Below are positions 10,654 through 22,309 of a stretch of 64,000 nt of DNA, piece by piece (position 1 is the stretch's first letter; each line of letters begins with the position of its first letter). The position numbers and the translations under genes were made by a program. The notes under the pieces were generated by a model. That model was given only the letters and a program-made list of their open reading frames with translations, did no database searches and had not been told where the DNA came from. The stretch covers positions 26,426,982-26,490,981 of the forward strand of contig NC_030681.2 in NCBI RefSeq assembly GCF_000004195.4, given 5' to 3'. Source of the stretch: Xenopus tropicalis. Taxonomy: Eukaryota; Chordata; Amphibia; Anura; Pipidae.

Positions 10654-12219
10654 AACAGTAAATCTAATGTTTTGCTTCCTTTTATCTGAATGTATATGAG
10701 GCACCAGCATTTCTGGAAAAAGAAACTTCTCTCCCACCTCCATTATTTGGAGCCACCAGTCAAACAACTGGATCAATGTTATATAAATATACATTTGTAT
10801 GCCCAACTGACCCACAGGCCATTCACTTAGATTACCCAGCAGTTGGTAGGTGCATAAATAGATAATACCATTTGTATAACAAACCATAAAGAAAGCCATA
10901 TTGCAGAATGTTGAGATTCTTAGTTCTTTGTCTTCTATGAGCAAGAACCTTTCCCCATCATTGTGTGAATGTTTTTAGTTAAGGAGAAGATTTGCCCAAC
11001 AAATAAATCGCTCACACCTTGGCTTCTGAGCTGAGCATTGTTTAGCTACGTAGATGTTCTCTTAAAATCTGCCATTTATGGAAATCCGTTGCTATATTAT
11101 TAGACTTGTCGCAGTTTAACTGGGTTGCTATATTATTAAGTCTGGCATTGATGGATATGTTGCTCTATTATTCAAATCGAGCAATTGCCAGAGATGCGTT
11201 CTTCTGCTATAAACATCCAACGTGCGCAGGAGTGCGTTTCTATAGGAGAAGCCTTGGCACTTGGCAGAGGTCTCCAAACTATGGCAGAATTACACTGTCC
11301 AGATCTCTGCCACCCCATAATATACTGGTGTTGGCTTGAAAAATACATTGTTTAACTGGGTCAGCCTCTTGCATCAATCTGGCAGGTCATGGGAAATGTT
11401 ATAGTTTGATGGATTTGTTTTCAAATTACATTAAATGTATATGGAGCCATTGTAATCCTTAGTGTACATGTACTGTATGCAATGGGGACATTTTATACCA
11501 AATGCAATTGTGCTGGTTCCGTTAGTAGCAAAACCTACTTCTAACATATCATGGACATAAAGGGCTCAGAGATAACAATCTTTGTTTAGATAGAAATGGG
11601 AAAAAGTTGTGGGCCTACCTGGTTCTAAATGGATCCACTGTGACTACCCACAGGAACCAATCATATCTTTGCTTTCATTTTCTGACCTGTAGCAAACAAC
11701 TTGCTAATGGGTAGTTATCAGTAGCAGTGCTGGTAACTGGCCTCTATGCATTTTCCCTGACACTATGCGTTATTGCTTAATACAATTATGAAAGGCAACT
11801 TTATCCTTCTGTTCTAAGATGTGATGTATATATCAAAGTTGTGGGGCCACATTTCCAAGCCAAACCTAAATGTAAAACATTAGCTGTACTTATTGGCTAC
11901 TTTGATTTACTCTGTTGTATATGTCATTGAATTCTACAGGCAATGAGACTCTCGGCAAACCTACTGTACATTTAATGTTGAAATACTGTTTAATAAAACT
12001 CCAACATGATTAACATGTTTCATTTTTACAGTTATATATGGTGAGGGAACATTGTTTTGCTGTTTTCTATTTCATTTGTTTTATTCATAGAATAGTCGAC
12101 AAAAAATAGGACTGTTTTGCTTATTTCCTACCATTTTATAGTTCCTGTATCATGAATAAAATAAATACAGAAAATATCCTTGTTTTCCTTCTTTATCTAA
12201 ACTGGGTGCTAAATATTTA
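10654..12219. other. intergenic, no gene seen; one isolated AATAAA
   Basis: Largely unique AT-rich sequence. AATAAA at 11992-11997 sits in a 3' UTR-like context, but no exon could be attached to it. I looked here for lamp5-type coding exons (lamp5 neighbours plcb4 in mammals) and saw none. Confidence 0.45.
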
Positions 12220-12514
12220 GGGTGAAGACACACGGAGCTACTAGTAGCAAAACTGTACCTTGTACTTGATCCCAACTAAGATATATTTAATCCTTATTGA
12301 AGGCAAAACAATCCTATTGGGTTTAATTACTGTTTAAATAATTCTTTTAGTAGACTTAAGGTAGGAGATCTGAATTACCGAAAACCCCAGGTCCCGAGCA
12401 TTCTGGATAATGGGTCCCATACCTGTACTCAGTATTGTCTATGGCAGGGTATTTTCTTGTGTTTAGTAGCCATGACAAGTAGCTGCTACTAAGTAGCTCC
12501 GTGTGTCTTCATCC
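12220..12514. mobile_element. Harbinger-like MITE copy B, split by another repeat
   Basis: It carries the same ends as the element at 8201: GGGTGAAGACACACGGAGCT at the left and AGCTCCGTGTGTCTTCATCC at the right. A TTA precedes the left end; the right border is mutated. Its interior is replaced at about 12257-12428 by a fragment of another dispersed repeat. Confidence 0.7.
12257..12428 (-). mobile_element. nested dispersed repeat fragment (ACAGGTATGGGACC family)
   Basis: Read on the minus strand it begins ACAGGTATGGGACCCATTAT and continues into an AT-rich body with CCCAATAGGATTGTTTTGCC. This matches the + strand copy at 54547-54720 and fragments near 48638-48660 and 52006-52130. It interrupts the MITE at 12220-12514 and is therefore younger than it. 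Confidence 0.65.
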
Positions 12515-12689
12515 TCGTATTAATTGTCTCCATCGGATAAGGACCACATCATTGTGACAATACAGTCCTTGTCTGGTGGGGATTCTAGATATCTGGACAA
12601 CGTTTGGCCATTTGTTGGTCAGAGGGGCTGATCAACTGCTGACTTGGTCTGAAGGGTGCTGAGTTGGCAGCTTTACTGGCTCATCTATG

Positions 12690-12977
12690 GCCATTTATAG
12701 CTTGAAGGCCAGGGAGGAAGTGACTGATGATTTCTTATTGGGCTGATCTGATCGTTTGACCCTAGGGCCAAACAATCAGATTACAATGCCTGGAATACAA
12801 GCCATTGGAGTATGGACCGTATCAATGAGCCGATGCAGTCCTCAATTCCACGGGAAAACCAAAACTGCATGATTTTTGGCCAGATATTGATGGGGTAGGC
12901 CCATTGGAGTGCCCTATACATGTGCAGATAAGCTGCCGAAACACTATGAATCCCAATATGCCCTTGTATGGCCACCT
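12690..12977. mobile_element. decayed copy of the multi-hairpin Harbinger-like MITE
   Basis: Degenerate self-complementary blocks (GATCGTTTGACCC against GGGCCAAACAATC, then an AGATAAGCTGCCGA block) match in order those of the intact element at 17202-17575. The right end is TTGTATGGCCACCT followed by TTA (12978-12980). The left end is too decayed to place. Confidence 0.55.
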
Positions 12978-13042
12978 TTATGTACGGTGATGTTGGCCTT
13001 AGATCTTCTTAGAACAATAGCAGGATCACCGATACAGCAAGG

Positions 13043-13165
13043 GCAGGTCCAGACTGGGATTTGAAGTACACAGAGGCCCAAACAGCCCCCACCAGCCCCA
13101 AAATAGTGACTGTCTATGGCATCTTACAGCAGCCCCTCTGGCATGTGATCCACAGACTGGTTACA
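13043..13165 (-). repeat. dispersed repeat, inverted copy of 29098-29212
   Basis: The sequence GGTCCAGACTGGGATT followed by GCCCAAACAGCCCCC and GTGACTGTCTATGGCA is the reverse complement of the segment at 29098-29212, with moderate divergence. The class is unknown. Confidence 0.6.
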
Positions 13166-14189
13166 TTACCAGGTACGAAGGTCCCTGACATATTTATCAA
13201 TGGCAAATAGTATTGTTATACTGTATAATTGTTATTCCGAAGAAAGTTATCACTTGGTGTATACTTAGCAAACTAAACCCTAGAAAACTCATTTGTTTAA
13301 TAACATTATGATCTGCCTTAATAGGCTTGTGAAAGTGGTGAATAAGTAGTGCTGTAGTAATGTACCTGTTGTAAGGTCTGAAAATACAACAGAACAACAA
13401 AAGAATATTTGCTTCATGTTTCTTAGGGTCTCCGATATATATATACAGCGAGAATGCAAAATGCATGAAATTCCAAGTATCATTACAAATCAGGTTTCAG
13501 ACAGGGCAGCATCCAACATCCATGGGCAGAATTCCTCCACCTTCCAATATAGCAACAGATATTTTTAGCTGGAAATATTTAGGCTCTAGAAAAAATGCCC
13601 TAAAAACACGGCAGCCAAAGATCAGTTTGTCATTCTCCGCAACCTATGCCGAGGGACGAGAGCGCTGTTGTCCTAAACAAGATAAATGCTTAGCCTGACA
13701 TAGGAACCTTCAGTAGATTGTTGTACCGGCTTTAATGCATTCCATCTCCATTCTACCAGACGTGTACAGATCCATTGTCTGAATGGCCTTGCACTCCATC
13801 CCTCTATTTATATTTATAATAGTCGGAGATTTTATCGTTGGCCTTGGTGCCGAAACCCAAAGCAATTCTCTGTGCTGGAAGATGTTTCTTTAAAAAAAAA
13901 ACCTTATCCACAAAGTGATAAAAGAACATTGCTATAAGCTTATCAAACACAGGTGTTGCCATGGTGATCAGCATGAGTTAACAACAGTAAAAAAATAATG
14001 TTTGAAAGGTTTGAATGGGCTAATTCACACGGTCAGACTTTGATGCTGCCCAGGTTACAGTTTGTGTATTTTGGTCCATATTCTCTAAAATTGATTAACT
14101 GTAAAAGTCATGTCAATAGGCAGTCAGAGTCAGTACTGCCCAATTAACTGGGACACCCAGTAAAGCAAAAAAAGTCAATAGTGTTAGAA
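13166..14189. other. intergenic, no gene seen
   Basis: No supported feature. The segment 13465-13700 is open in one + frame, but it lacks splice signals and codon bias. Confidence 0.45.
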
Positions 14190-14545
14190 ACTATAGTAAA
14201 AAAGGGAAAGTTGTGCTTAACCACTAAACGTTAAACCATTAGGCGGGGGTGCAATGAGGTTGTGACCACAAAATACATATAGACAACAACAAGAGATCCT
14301 CTGCACTCACCCATTATCAATATATAGAACATTAAGACATTCTGTGCATTAAGCCACCAAGCAATGCCCTCCCCTTTAAGCAAAACAGGGATTGTTTGTC
14401 CATATATTGCAATATTTTCAAGCTGGCCAACTACGTCACAGTCATCCCTTCTGGCCAGTCCTACACTCACTTTTATCTGATTCATTAACAATTCTACTGC
14501 TTTAATATACTTAACAAAGGGACTGAGTTTTACCTGCTTGTTTTT
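14190..14545 (+). mobile_element. MITE family with GCAATATATTGC-like core, copy 1
   Basis: It starts AAAGGGAAAGTTGTGCTTAA and includes TCTGCACTCACCCATTATCA and a self-complementary core near 14400 (GTCCATATATTGCAATATT). Two related copies are at 16490-16915 (rearranged) and 18861-20606 (inverted and interrupted). The ends are not exactly placed. Confidence 0.6.
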
Positions 14546-16489
14546 AAGGTTAAAACCCCCAAATGATTGCCCTTTTATTGGCCCATTGGGATCACCTGAC
14601 TGTAGCTGGAAAGGGTAGGAGCTACAACATGGAGTGATAGAAACTAGTCATGGCCAGACCTGGTATGTGTATCCTAATCAATAATTTGCAATCAAGGAAA
14701 AATAGAACTGGATAAAGCGGCCATTTATATTAAATAAATACATCTATAAGATTAAAAAAAACGCTATTCATAGAAAAGAGGATACATACTCAACCCCCCA
14801 TAGACTATATTCAAACCCACCCCCTGGGTTTCTGATTTTGATTGGACAGTCCCAAATCCCAGACCCTAAACAGTTATGGCTCAACATATAGCAGTTAGGA
14901 CCTGTCCGGGAGGAGAAAATGGTCATTGCAAGGACAGGTCGGAGCATGGTCTAAAAATCCTGATCCTTTTGACACTTAGGCTTTTGGAACACATGGAGAT
15001 TTGTGGCCCACGGGTAAACTTGCAATACCACAGGCAACAAATCTCCCCAATATGCTTTTCCATCAGCAATAAAGTAAATTGCCAGTGGGAAAGCGTATGT
15101 GGCTCTTTGTTTTCCAAAGTCACCCTAAGTTTTAGCCTTAAACCTTCCGGCATGCATTATAGGAACAGTTGTGTATGGGCAAACAAAATACCTTTAAGAT
15201 GTATATTGCCAAAATCAGTAACTAGAATACACAATTTCCATTGCAAATCTCTTAAATATATCCTTATAAATAGAGTTTGGTGACGTCATCAGGTTTCAGT
15301 GGTTGCAATGCATCCTTCATACAAACAAAAATAAAAGGAATCGCATTTTATAACCCCCAAAAAAAGACACACAGACTGAAGCCTCGTTACGGAACTACGC
15401 TTTGACTTCAGATACCGTGACATTTGACAACAGAGGGTACATTATTCCCTTTAGGACACACAAGTGTTGTGTATACAAAGTAATATGATTACAAATACAC
15501 AGAACAAAAGGTAACATAGTGCCAAAAGAAAAGCAAAAGTGCAGAAAGTTTGTCAGAATCATTATCTAAAAAGAGACCCATTATACTAATCCCTGCATGA
15601 AGTGGTCTGCCCTAGCAGGGTAGCAGCTAAATTCCAGCTGGGCCCAAGCCCTGTGCAGCCCCATTGTAGGACACTTGTATCAACTGTTGATATGTACACC
15701 ATAAACGCACATGGCATGTACCATTTAGCTGGTTTTATGGTTAACAATGGGACCCAAATTCTCTGGTGGGTCTTATGATGAGTCGGACACTGACGTGGTC
15801 TTTGTGATGCCAGTAAAGAACTTTATTAACTGGCTCCAGCTGCATGTTAGCAACACGTGTAGAGTTAGGCACAATAAGCCATTGTTCTATGTACCAGGAA
15901 ACCACCCTGCTGAATGGCAGTGGATTGCACAACAAAAAACATAAGCACTGGCGCATGGAAAAATTAGGGGACCGAACATATAAAACAGAAAAGCTGAGGG
16001 GGAGTCTCTGGTGCAACTGATTGGTTTCATTTAGTTTGCCCCTGGCAGTGCCCCCATCAGCAAGTGATTACTGCACAGGAGAGTGTTTCTCTGTAGCAGA
16101 CGGTGCTTGAGACCAGCCAGCAGCATAATGTCTGCACCTTTACATGGAAAGGGACTGAAGAGCTCTCATTATCCATGATGAGGTTCCACAAGGTCCATCA
16201 GGTCATTAATGACGATGCCAAAGGGACCTTTATTATTGATTTGCTATGCTAGATCTTTCCATCCGCAGGTATGTCAGGCCATTGTAATATTCAGTGTTCA
16301 TCTAAGAAAACTCTTCAAAGTTTTTCTGTTTTTACTCAGATCCAAAGAGCTTTTCCTAATATAAGCGAAGCAATGGTGGCAGCGCTGAATGATCTCTCCT
16401 TATTCTGTGTCACATACCTTTGCTGCCTTGATGGTTTATACCTAATAAAGTCAACAGTTATTATGATATTTATATATATATCTTGCAAA
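14546..16489. other. intergenic, no gene seen
   Basis: AT-rich unique sequence. The open frames at 14876-15283 and 15741-16016 show no domain, splice site or coding bias that I can recognise. Confidence 0.45.
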
Positions 16490-16915
16490 GGGCTCAAAAA
16501 AGGGAAAGTTGTGCTCACCGATAAATTCTCATTTTAGGCAAGGGTGAAATGAGGCCGTGACCACCAAATTCACATAGACAGAAACAAAATATGCTCTGCA
16601 CTCACCCATTATCAATATATATAGGACATTAAGACATTCAGTGCATTAAGCTACTAAGAGATTTGGGGGGTTTGACCTTGAAAGCAAGCAAGTTGCAGGT
16701 AAAACCCAGTCTCTTTGTAAAATGTATAAGAAGCAGTAGAGTTGTTAATGAATCAGATAAGTGAGTGTAGGACTGGCCAGACTGGGGATGTGACATAGTT
16801 GGCCAGCTTGAATATATTGCAATATATGGACAAACAATCCCTGTTTTGCTTAAAAGGGAGGGCATTTCCAATTGGCTTAATGCACAGAATGTCTTAATGC
16901 CCTATATGTGCAGAG
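16490..16915. mobile_element. MITE family with GCAATATATTGC-like core, copy 2 (rearranged)
   Basis: The left half (GGGAAAGTTGTGCTCACC to about 16650) is in the same orientation as copy 1. The rest (about 16660-16915, with TTGGCCAGCTTGAATATATT) runs in the opposite orientation. The copy is thus a head-to-head arrangement, either an internal inversion or two joined insertions. Confidence 0.6.
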
Positions 16916-17100
16916 GAGCCCTTGTTTCATCCATGAAAAGAATCAGCCCTATTTGTGCATTTCACCCATTGCAGCCCCATAAGCACTGCTGTTTATTTCA
17001 TTAGGTGCCTGAGCTGCAGTTTATGGAGCCTCCATCCAACGTCCTATTTCCAGTGCAGATTTTTGTTCTCTGGTAATATTTCTCTGCCCTTAGTTATTAG

Positions 17101-17178
17101 CAGCCCAGACCCAGGCAGCCGTTGTACTATCATACGAGGGTTCGTACTATCATATGAGTGTTGCCTGGGTCTGGGCTA
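17101..17178. repeat. 78-bp hairpin
   Basis: AGCCCAGACCCAGGCA at the left is matched by TTGCCTGGGTCTGGGCT at the right, with a smaller inverted pair (GTACTATCATACGAG and CGTACTATCATATGAG are direct copies) in the loop. It stands 23 bp before the MITE at 17202. Confidence 0.7.
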
Positions 17179-17201
17179 CTGTCACCTTTTCCACTGTCTA
17201 A

Positions 17202-17575
17202 AGCTGGCCATACACGGGCAGATCCGCTCGCTTGGCGATGTCGCCAAGCGAGCGGATCTTCACCCGATATCCCCACCTACGGGTGGCGATATCGGGGAGG
17301 CATGTAGGCGAATTCGATCGTTTGTCCCTGGGGCCAAACGATCGAATTCTGCACGCGGCAATGGGGCAGTCGGTTCGGGGACCACATCAACGAGCCGATG
17401 CGGCCCCCGATCCGACTGGATTTTCTAACCTGGCCGATCGATATCTGGCCAATTTCAGGCCAGATATCGGTCGGCCAGGCCCCTCGTTTCTGCCCCTACA
17501 CGGGCCGATAAGCTGCCGAGTCGGTCCAAGGGACCGATATCGGCAGCTTCTATCGGCCCGTGTATGTGGGGACCT
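17202..17575. mobile_element. Harbinger-like MITE built of six successive hairpins
   Basis: TAA flanks both sides (17199-17201, 17576-17578). The ends are AGCTGGCCATACACG and CGTGTATGTGGGGACCT. Inside, six separate palindromes follow one another: about 17221-17258, 17263-17296, 17310-17349, 17367-17419, 17430-17480 and 17500-17563. The element is CpG-rich (many CGATCG/CGATATCG) in an AT-rich setting. Related copies are at 12690, 50604 and 59447. Confidence 0.85.
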
Positions 17576-17578
17576 TAA

Positions 17579-18860
17579 GGCAAGGATACCACAATAGGTA
17601 ACTGGGAAGTACAACTTCAGCTCTCTGCTGGGACTTTCCATTCATTTCTTTGCCATGTGATTTCATGGTCACATTTACTAATAATGAAAATGACTAACCC
17701 CTCTCCCCCATTACAAATGCATATCACTTCTTATGGCACTATGTATCAACTGATTAAAGAGCAGTAAGGTCCACTTGCTTTAAAGAAACAGTGCATAACT
17801 CAAGTGGCTCTTTAATGGGCGAGGATGCTGTAACACGTGCAAATGAAAACTTCAATTAGCTGGGGAGAGAAAATATAAATAATTATGAATAGGTTTTAAT
17901 CAGACGACTGGGGGGGATGGAAAACATCAGACAACACTTATAGAATACAGCAAGTGCCATTGTAACCGGCTCTTTATTAAAGAATATGCACAAAGCAATA
18001 ATGTAGCTGGATTATTTCATATGGGGGTGAAGGCTGTTAACCCATGCAGGGATATAGTAAAAGTGCCCCAGTGTAGGAGAGGAGAGTTGGTAGTTTCTAG
18101 TTATGCCCCTTGGTAACCATGGGATATATAGGGGCTCACCCCTAGACCTAGAGTGGCCCTACTGGGCTCAGCTGCGGAGGGAGAGCTCATGAGTATCCAA
18201 TCAGCGGATGACCTATTAGATAAGGGCAAATACAACGCAGATCACTCTCATGGCCCCCACTCAGGGCACATACAGTAAAATGAGCCCCTGGGCGAATGTG
18301 GGCGGTTCAGCAGGGAACAGACAAAAATGCTGACAAAGCTTGGAAACAAGATTCCCAGACCAAGTGCAGCAGGTTTCTCCCACTCTATTACTGGTGATAA
18401 TAAACTTCATTATTTTATACTCACCCTACTTATTATAAAGCATGATTCACTGAGGCCATTCACATGGCGCAGCACAATAGCTTGCCGGTCTGCGGCTCGT
18501 AATTGTCCCACGTGGGGGTCCCAAGAACCCCATCCAGGCTCCACCCACTCCCTTACAGAACAGAAAGGAATGAACAACAGATTTCAACTGCAATTCCTTT
18601 TTCAAACTATGGAAAATGTCCTTTCATTGTGCATTCAGGTGGCATTAGCCTAATACATAGAGATGTGTGAGAGGGGCAGAACTGCCACTAATTTATTCTG
18701 AGCTGCTTGCTGGGGCTCCACCAATGGGATGTTTGCTTAGGGTCACCAATGACTGCCCTCTGGGGGGGGTTAAATCACAGTAAGGGGACTGGTGGGAGCA
18801 CTAGGCAACCTGGTTGGTCACGTCGCCCCTGCACCTTCCCCCGCATGCGCAGTTTCATCA
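17579..18860. other. intergenic, no gene seen
   Basis: No exon or clear repeat recognised; short tracts of G near 17910 and 18761. Confidence 0.45.
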
Positions 18861-18988
18861 CGGGGTGACTGTGACGTAGTTGGCCAGCTTGAATATATTG
18901 CAATATATGGACAAATAATCCCTGTTTTGCTTAAAGGGGAGGGCATTGCTTGGCAGCTTAATGCACAGAATGTCTTAATGCCCTATAT

Positions 18989-20471
18989 CAGTGCTGTCCA
19001 ACTTATGTGGTGCCAAGGGCCGGAATTTCTCTAGCATACATGGTGGAGGGCCACTAATGTAAGCCAGTTTTGGCCACTCCCCTTTTTTTGAACCACACCC
19101 ACTTCAAACCACACCCATTTTATCACAATGGTGGTAGTGCAGCAAAAACCCAAATGCTTGGTCCTCACTGCGGGGATATCAACAGTTATTCATATATGAA
19201 AGAATTATATTATGTCATATTAAGACACACCCTTAAATCCATATGCTGCCTCCTCCCCTGTGGATAGCACAGCAACCCCCAGTACATAATTACACACCTT
19301 AGGGACCATTTAATGGCTGTTTCCAACTGCTAACCAACTCCCAGAATAAACCCCTGCCGGTTCACCTCTCACAGGCAGCATAGGGCAGGCAGAGTATGGC
19401 ACAAACAGGCAGCACTCTGCCTCCCTTATGCTGCCTGTGTGTGCCATACTCTGCCTGCCCTATGCTGCCTGTGTGTGCCATACTCTGCCTGCCCTATGCT
19501 GCCTGTGTGTGCCATACTTGGCCTGCCCTATGCTGCCTGTGTGTGCCATACTCTGCCTGCCCTACCCTGCCTGTGTGTGCCATACTCGGCCTGCCCTATG
19601 CTGCCTGTGTGTGCCATACTCTGCCTGCCCTATGCTGCCTGTGTGTGCCATACTCGGCCTGCCCTACCTGTGTGTGCCATACTCTGCCTGCCCTACCTGT
19701 GTGTGCCATACTCTGCCTGCCCTTAGCTGCCTATGTGTGCCATACTCTGCCTGCCCTTAGCTGCCTATGTGTGCCATACTCTGCCTGCCCTACCTGTGTG
19801 TGCCATACTCTGCCTGCCCTACCTGTGTGTGCCATACTCTGCCTGCCCTTAGCTATCTGTGTGTGCCATACTCTGCCTACCCTATGCTGCCTGTGTGTTC
19901 CATACCCTCCCTGCCCTATGCTGCCTATGTGCCATACTATGCCTGCCCTATGCTGTCTGTGTGTTCCATACCCTCCCTGCCCTATGTTGCCTATGTGCCA
20001 TACTATGCCTGCCCTATGCTGTCTGTGTGTTCCATACCCTCCCTGCCCTATGCTGCCTATGTGCCATACTATGCCTGCCCTATGCTGTCTGTGTGTTCCA
20101 TACCCTCCCTGCCCTATGCTGCCTATGTGCCATACTTTGCCTACCCTATGCTGTCTGTGTGTGCCATATACACAGGCAGCATAGTCCAGGCACTACATAC
20201 AATGTCTGAGGTGTGAACAGGTGAACAATGTGGATGATTACAGCCTGAGCCTGAGGTATGAACAATGCAGAAACTAAAAGGTGTGAAAAACACAGGGAAT
20301 TACATATTTAAACAATACAGAGGGATTACAGCCTGAATCTGAGGTGAGAACCATGCAGGGGGGCCAGTTAATCTCAGTACTGATACCATTTAATGCTTAC
20401 TCAAAGGTAAGCCATCAAAGCCAGACAGGTGGGGGATCGCGGGCCTGCAGTCCGCCAGTTGGACAGCACTG
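18989..20471. mobile_element. non-autonomous hAT element (1,483 bp) carrying a minisatellite
   Basis: The ends are CAGTGCTGTCCAACT and AGTTGGACAGCACTG. The exact 8-bp duplication CCCTATAT lies at 18981-18988 and 20472-20479. It encodes no transposase; over half its length is the 34-bp tandem array at 19385-20170. The flanks inside the element (about 18989-19384 and 20171-20471) are element sequence of unknown function. Confidence 0.93.
19385..20170. repeat. 34-bp minisatellite inside a hAT element, with a 66-bp higher-order part
   Basis: The unit is CTGCCTGTGTGTGCCATACT followed by CTGCCTGCCCTATG. From about 19893 the array changes to a 66-bp dimer (CATACCCTCC starting at 19901, 19967, 20033 and 20099). 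All + frames are open for long stretches (a 262-codon frame reads as repeated LPxxCVCHT), a by-product of the repeat and not a gene. Confidence 0.95.
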
Positions 20472-20702
20472 CCCTATATATATTGATAATGGGTGAGTGC
20501 AGAGGGGCTCTTGTTGTTGTCTATATGTATTTTGTGGTCACAGCCTCACCCCCGCCTAATGGTTTAACGTTTAGTGGTTGAGCCCAACTTTCCCTTTATA
20601 TATAAATACAAATTCATATAGTGAGTAAATGCAGGGACAGATGGTATCAAAGCAAGATACAAGTTCATACAATAGGAAAGTGACAATATTGAAAGCTATG
20701 CC

Positions 20703-22095
20703 CTTATACAGAGAGGTGACATTAGCAGCTACAGGCTCATACAGAGAGGTGACATTAGCAGTTACAGGCTCATACAGAGAGGTGACATTAGCAGCTAAAG
20801 GCTCATACAGAGAGGTGACATTAGCAGTTACAGGCTCATACAGAGAGGTGACATTAGCAGCTACAGGCTCATACAGAGAGGTGACATTAGCAGTTACAGG
20901 CTCATACAGAGAGGTGACATTAGCAGCTACAGGCTCATACAGAGAGGTGACATTAGCAGCTACAGGCTCATACAGAGAGGTGACATTAGCAGTTACAGGC
21001 TCATACAGAGAGGTGACATTAGCAGTTACAGGCTCATACAGAGAGGTGACATTAGCAGTTACAGGCTCATACAGAGAGGTGACATTAGCAGTTACAGGCT
21101 GATACAGAGAGGTGACATTAGCAGCTACAGGCTGATACAGAGAGGTGACATTAGCAGCTACAGGCTGATACAGAGAGGTGATATTAGCAGCTACAGGCTC
21201 ATACAGAGAGGTGACATTAGCAGCTACAGGCTGATACAGAGAGGTGACATTAGCAGTTACAGGCTGATACAGAGAGGTGACATTAGCAGTTACAGGCTGA
21301 TACAGAGAGGTGACATTAGCAGCTACAGGCTCATACAGAGAGGTGACATTAGCAGCTACAGGCTCATACAGAGAGGTGACATTAGCAGCTACAGGCTGAT
21401 ACAGAGAGGTGACATTAGCAGCTACAGACTGATACAGAGAGGTGACATTAGCAGCTACAGGCTCATACAGAGAGGTGACATTAGCAGCTACAGGCTCATA
21501 CAGAGAGGTGACATAAGCAGCTACAGACTGATACAGAGAGGTGACATTAGCAGCTACAGACTGATACAGAGAGGTGACATTAGCAGCTACAGACTGATAC
21601 AGAGAGGTGACATTAGCAGCTACAGGCTCATACAGAGAGGTGACATTAGCAGCTACAGGCTGATACAGAGAGGTGACATTAGCAGCTACAGGCTGATACA
21701 GAGAGGTGACATTAGCAGCTACAGGCTGATACAGAGAGGTGACATTAGCAGCTACAGGCTCATACAGAGAGGTGACATTAGCAGCTACAGGGTGATACAG
21801 AGAGGTGACATTAGCAGCTACAGGCTCATACAGAGAGGTGACATTAGCAGCTACAGGCTCATACAGAGAGGTGACATTAGCAGCTACAGGCTCATACAGA
21901 GAGGTGACATTAGCAGCTACAGGGTGATACAGAGAGGTGACATTAGCAGCTACAGGCTCATACAGAGAGGTGACATTAGCAGCTACAGGCTCATACAGAG
22001 AGGTGACATTAGCAGCTACAGGGTGATACAGAGAGGTGACATTAGCAGCTACAGGCTCATACAGAGAGGTGACATTAGCAGCTACAGTAGCGACA
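20703..22095. repeat. 33-bp minisatellite, about 42 copies, just upstream of the ankyrin gene
   Basis: The unit is TACAGAGAGGTGACATTAGC followed by AGCTACAGGCTCA, with C/G and C/T variants at fixed sites (GGCTCA or GGCTGA, AGCTAC or AGTTAC). As 33 is a multiple of 3, all copies stay in one frame, giving a 536-codon minus frame of repeated VAANVTSLYEP (20571-22181) and shorter + frames of SYREVTLAATG. Each minus unit holds an NVT glycosylation sequon. I consider these chance products: no splice sites, homology or signal peptide is seen. The array ends about 215 bp before the ATG of the ankyrin gene. Confidence 0.95.
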
Positions 22096-22309
22096 CACGG
22101 AGAGGCTACAGAGGGAGGTGACACATTACAGAAGACTATAGAGGTACAAGGATTGACGTTTGGGAGGAGACTTTGCCGCAATGAAATAGGAGTAACAGCA
22201 GAATTCTGTACACATTGGAAGTTGGAGGCACTGGGTTCAGTGAGCGCATAAAGTTAAACAAGCAACACACCTGTGCGTCAGAGTCGCAGCTACTGGCTCC
22301 GGAACTAGA

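Larger units (their letters stand above)
18861..20606 (-). mobile_element. MITE family with GCAATATATTGC-like core, copy 3, split by a hAT insertion
   Basis: Positions 18861-18988 and 20472-20606 together are the reverse complement of copy 1 (14190-14545). The join is restored exactly if the hAT element 18989-20471 and one CCCTATAT are removed. This proves the order of insertion. Confidence 0.8.

Noticed and set aside
19396..20184. 262-aa Cys/Pro-rich + strand ORF and overlapping frames
   Set aside because: It lies wholly in the 34-bp tandem array of a non-autonomous hAT element, and all three frames are similarly open.
20571..22181. 536-aa minus-strand ORF with about 42 copies of an 11-residue repeat
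   Set aside because: The frame is open only because the unit is 33 bp with no in-frame stop; unique parts at both ends have no recognisable domain, signal or splice site.
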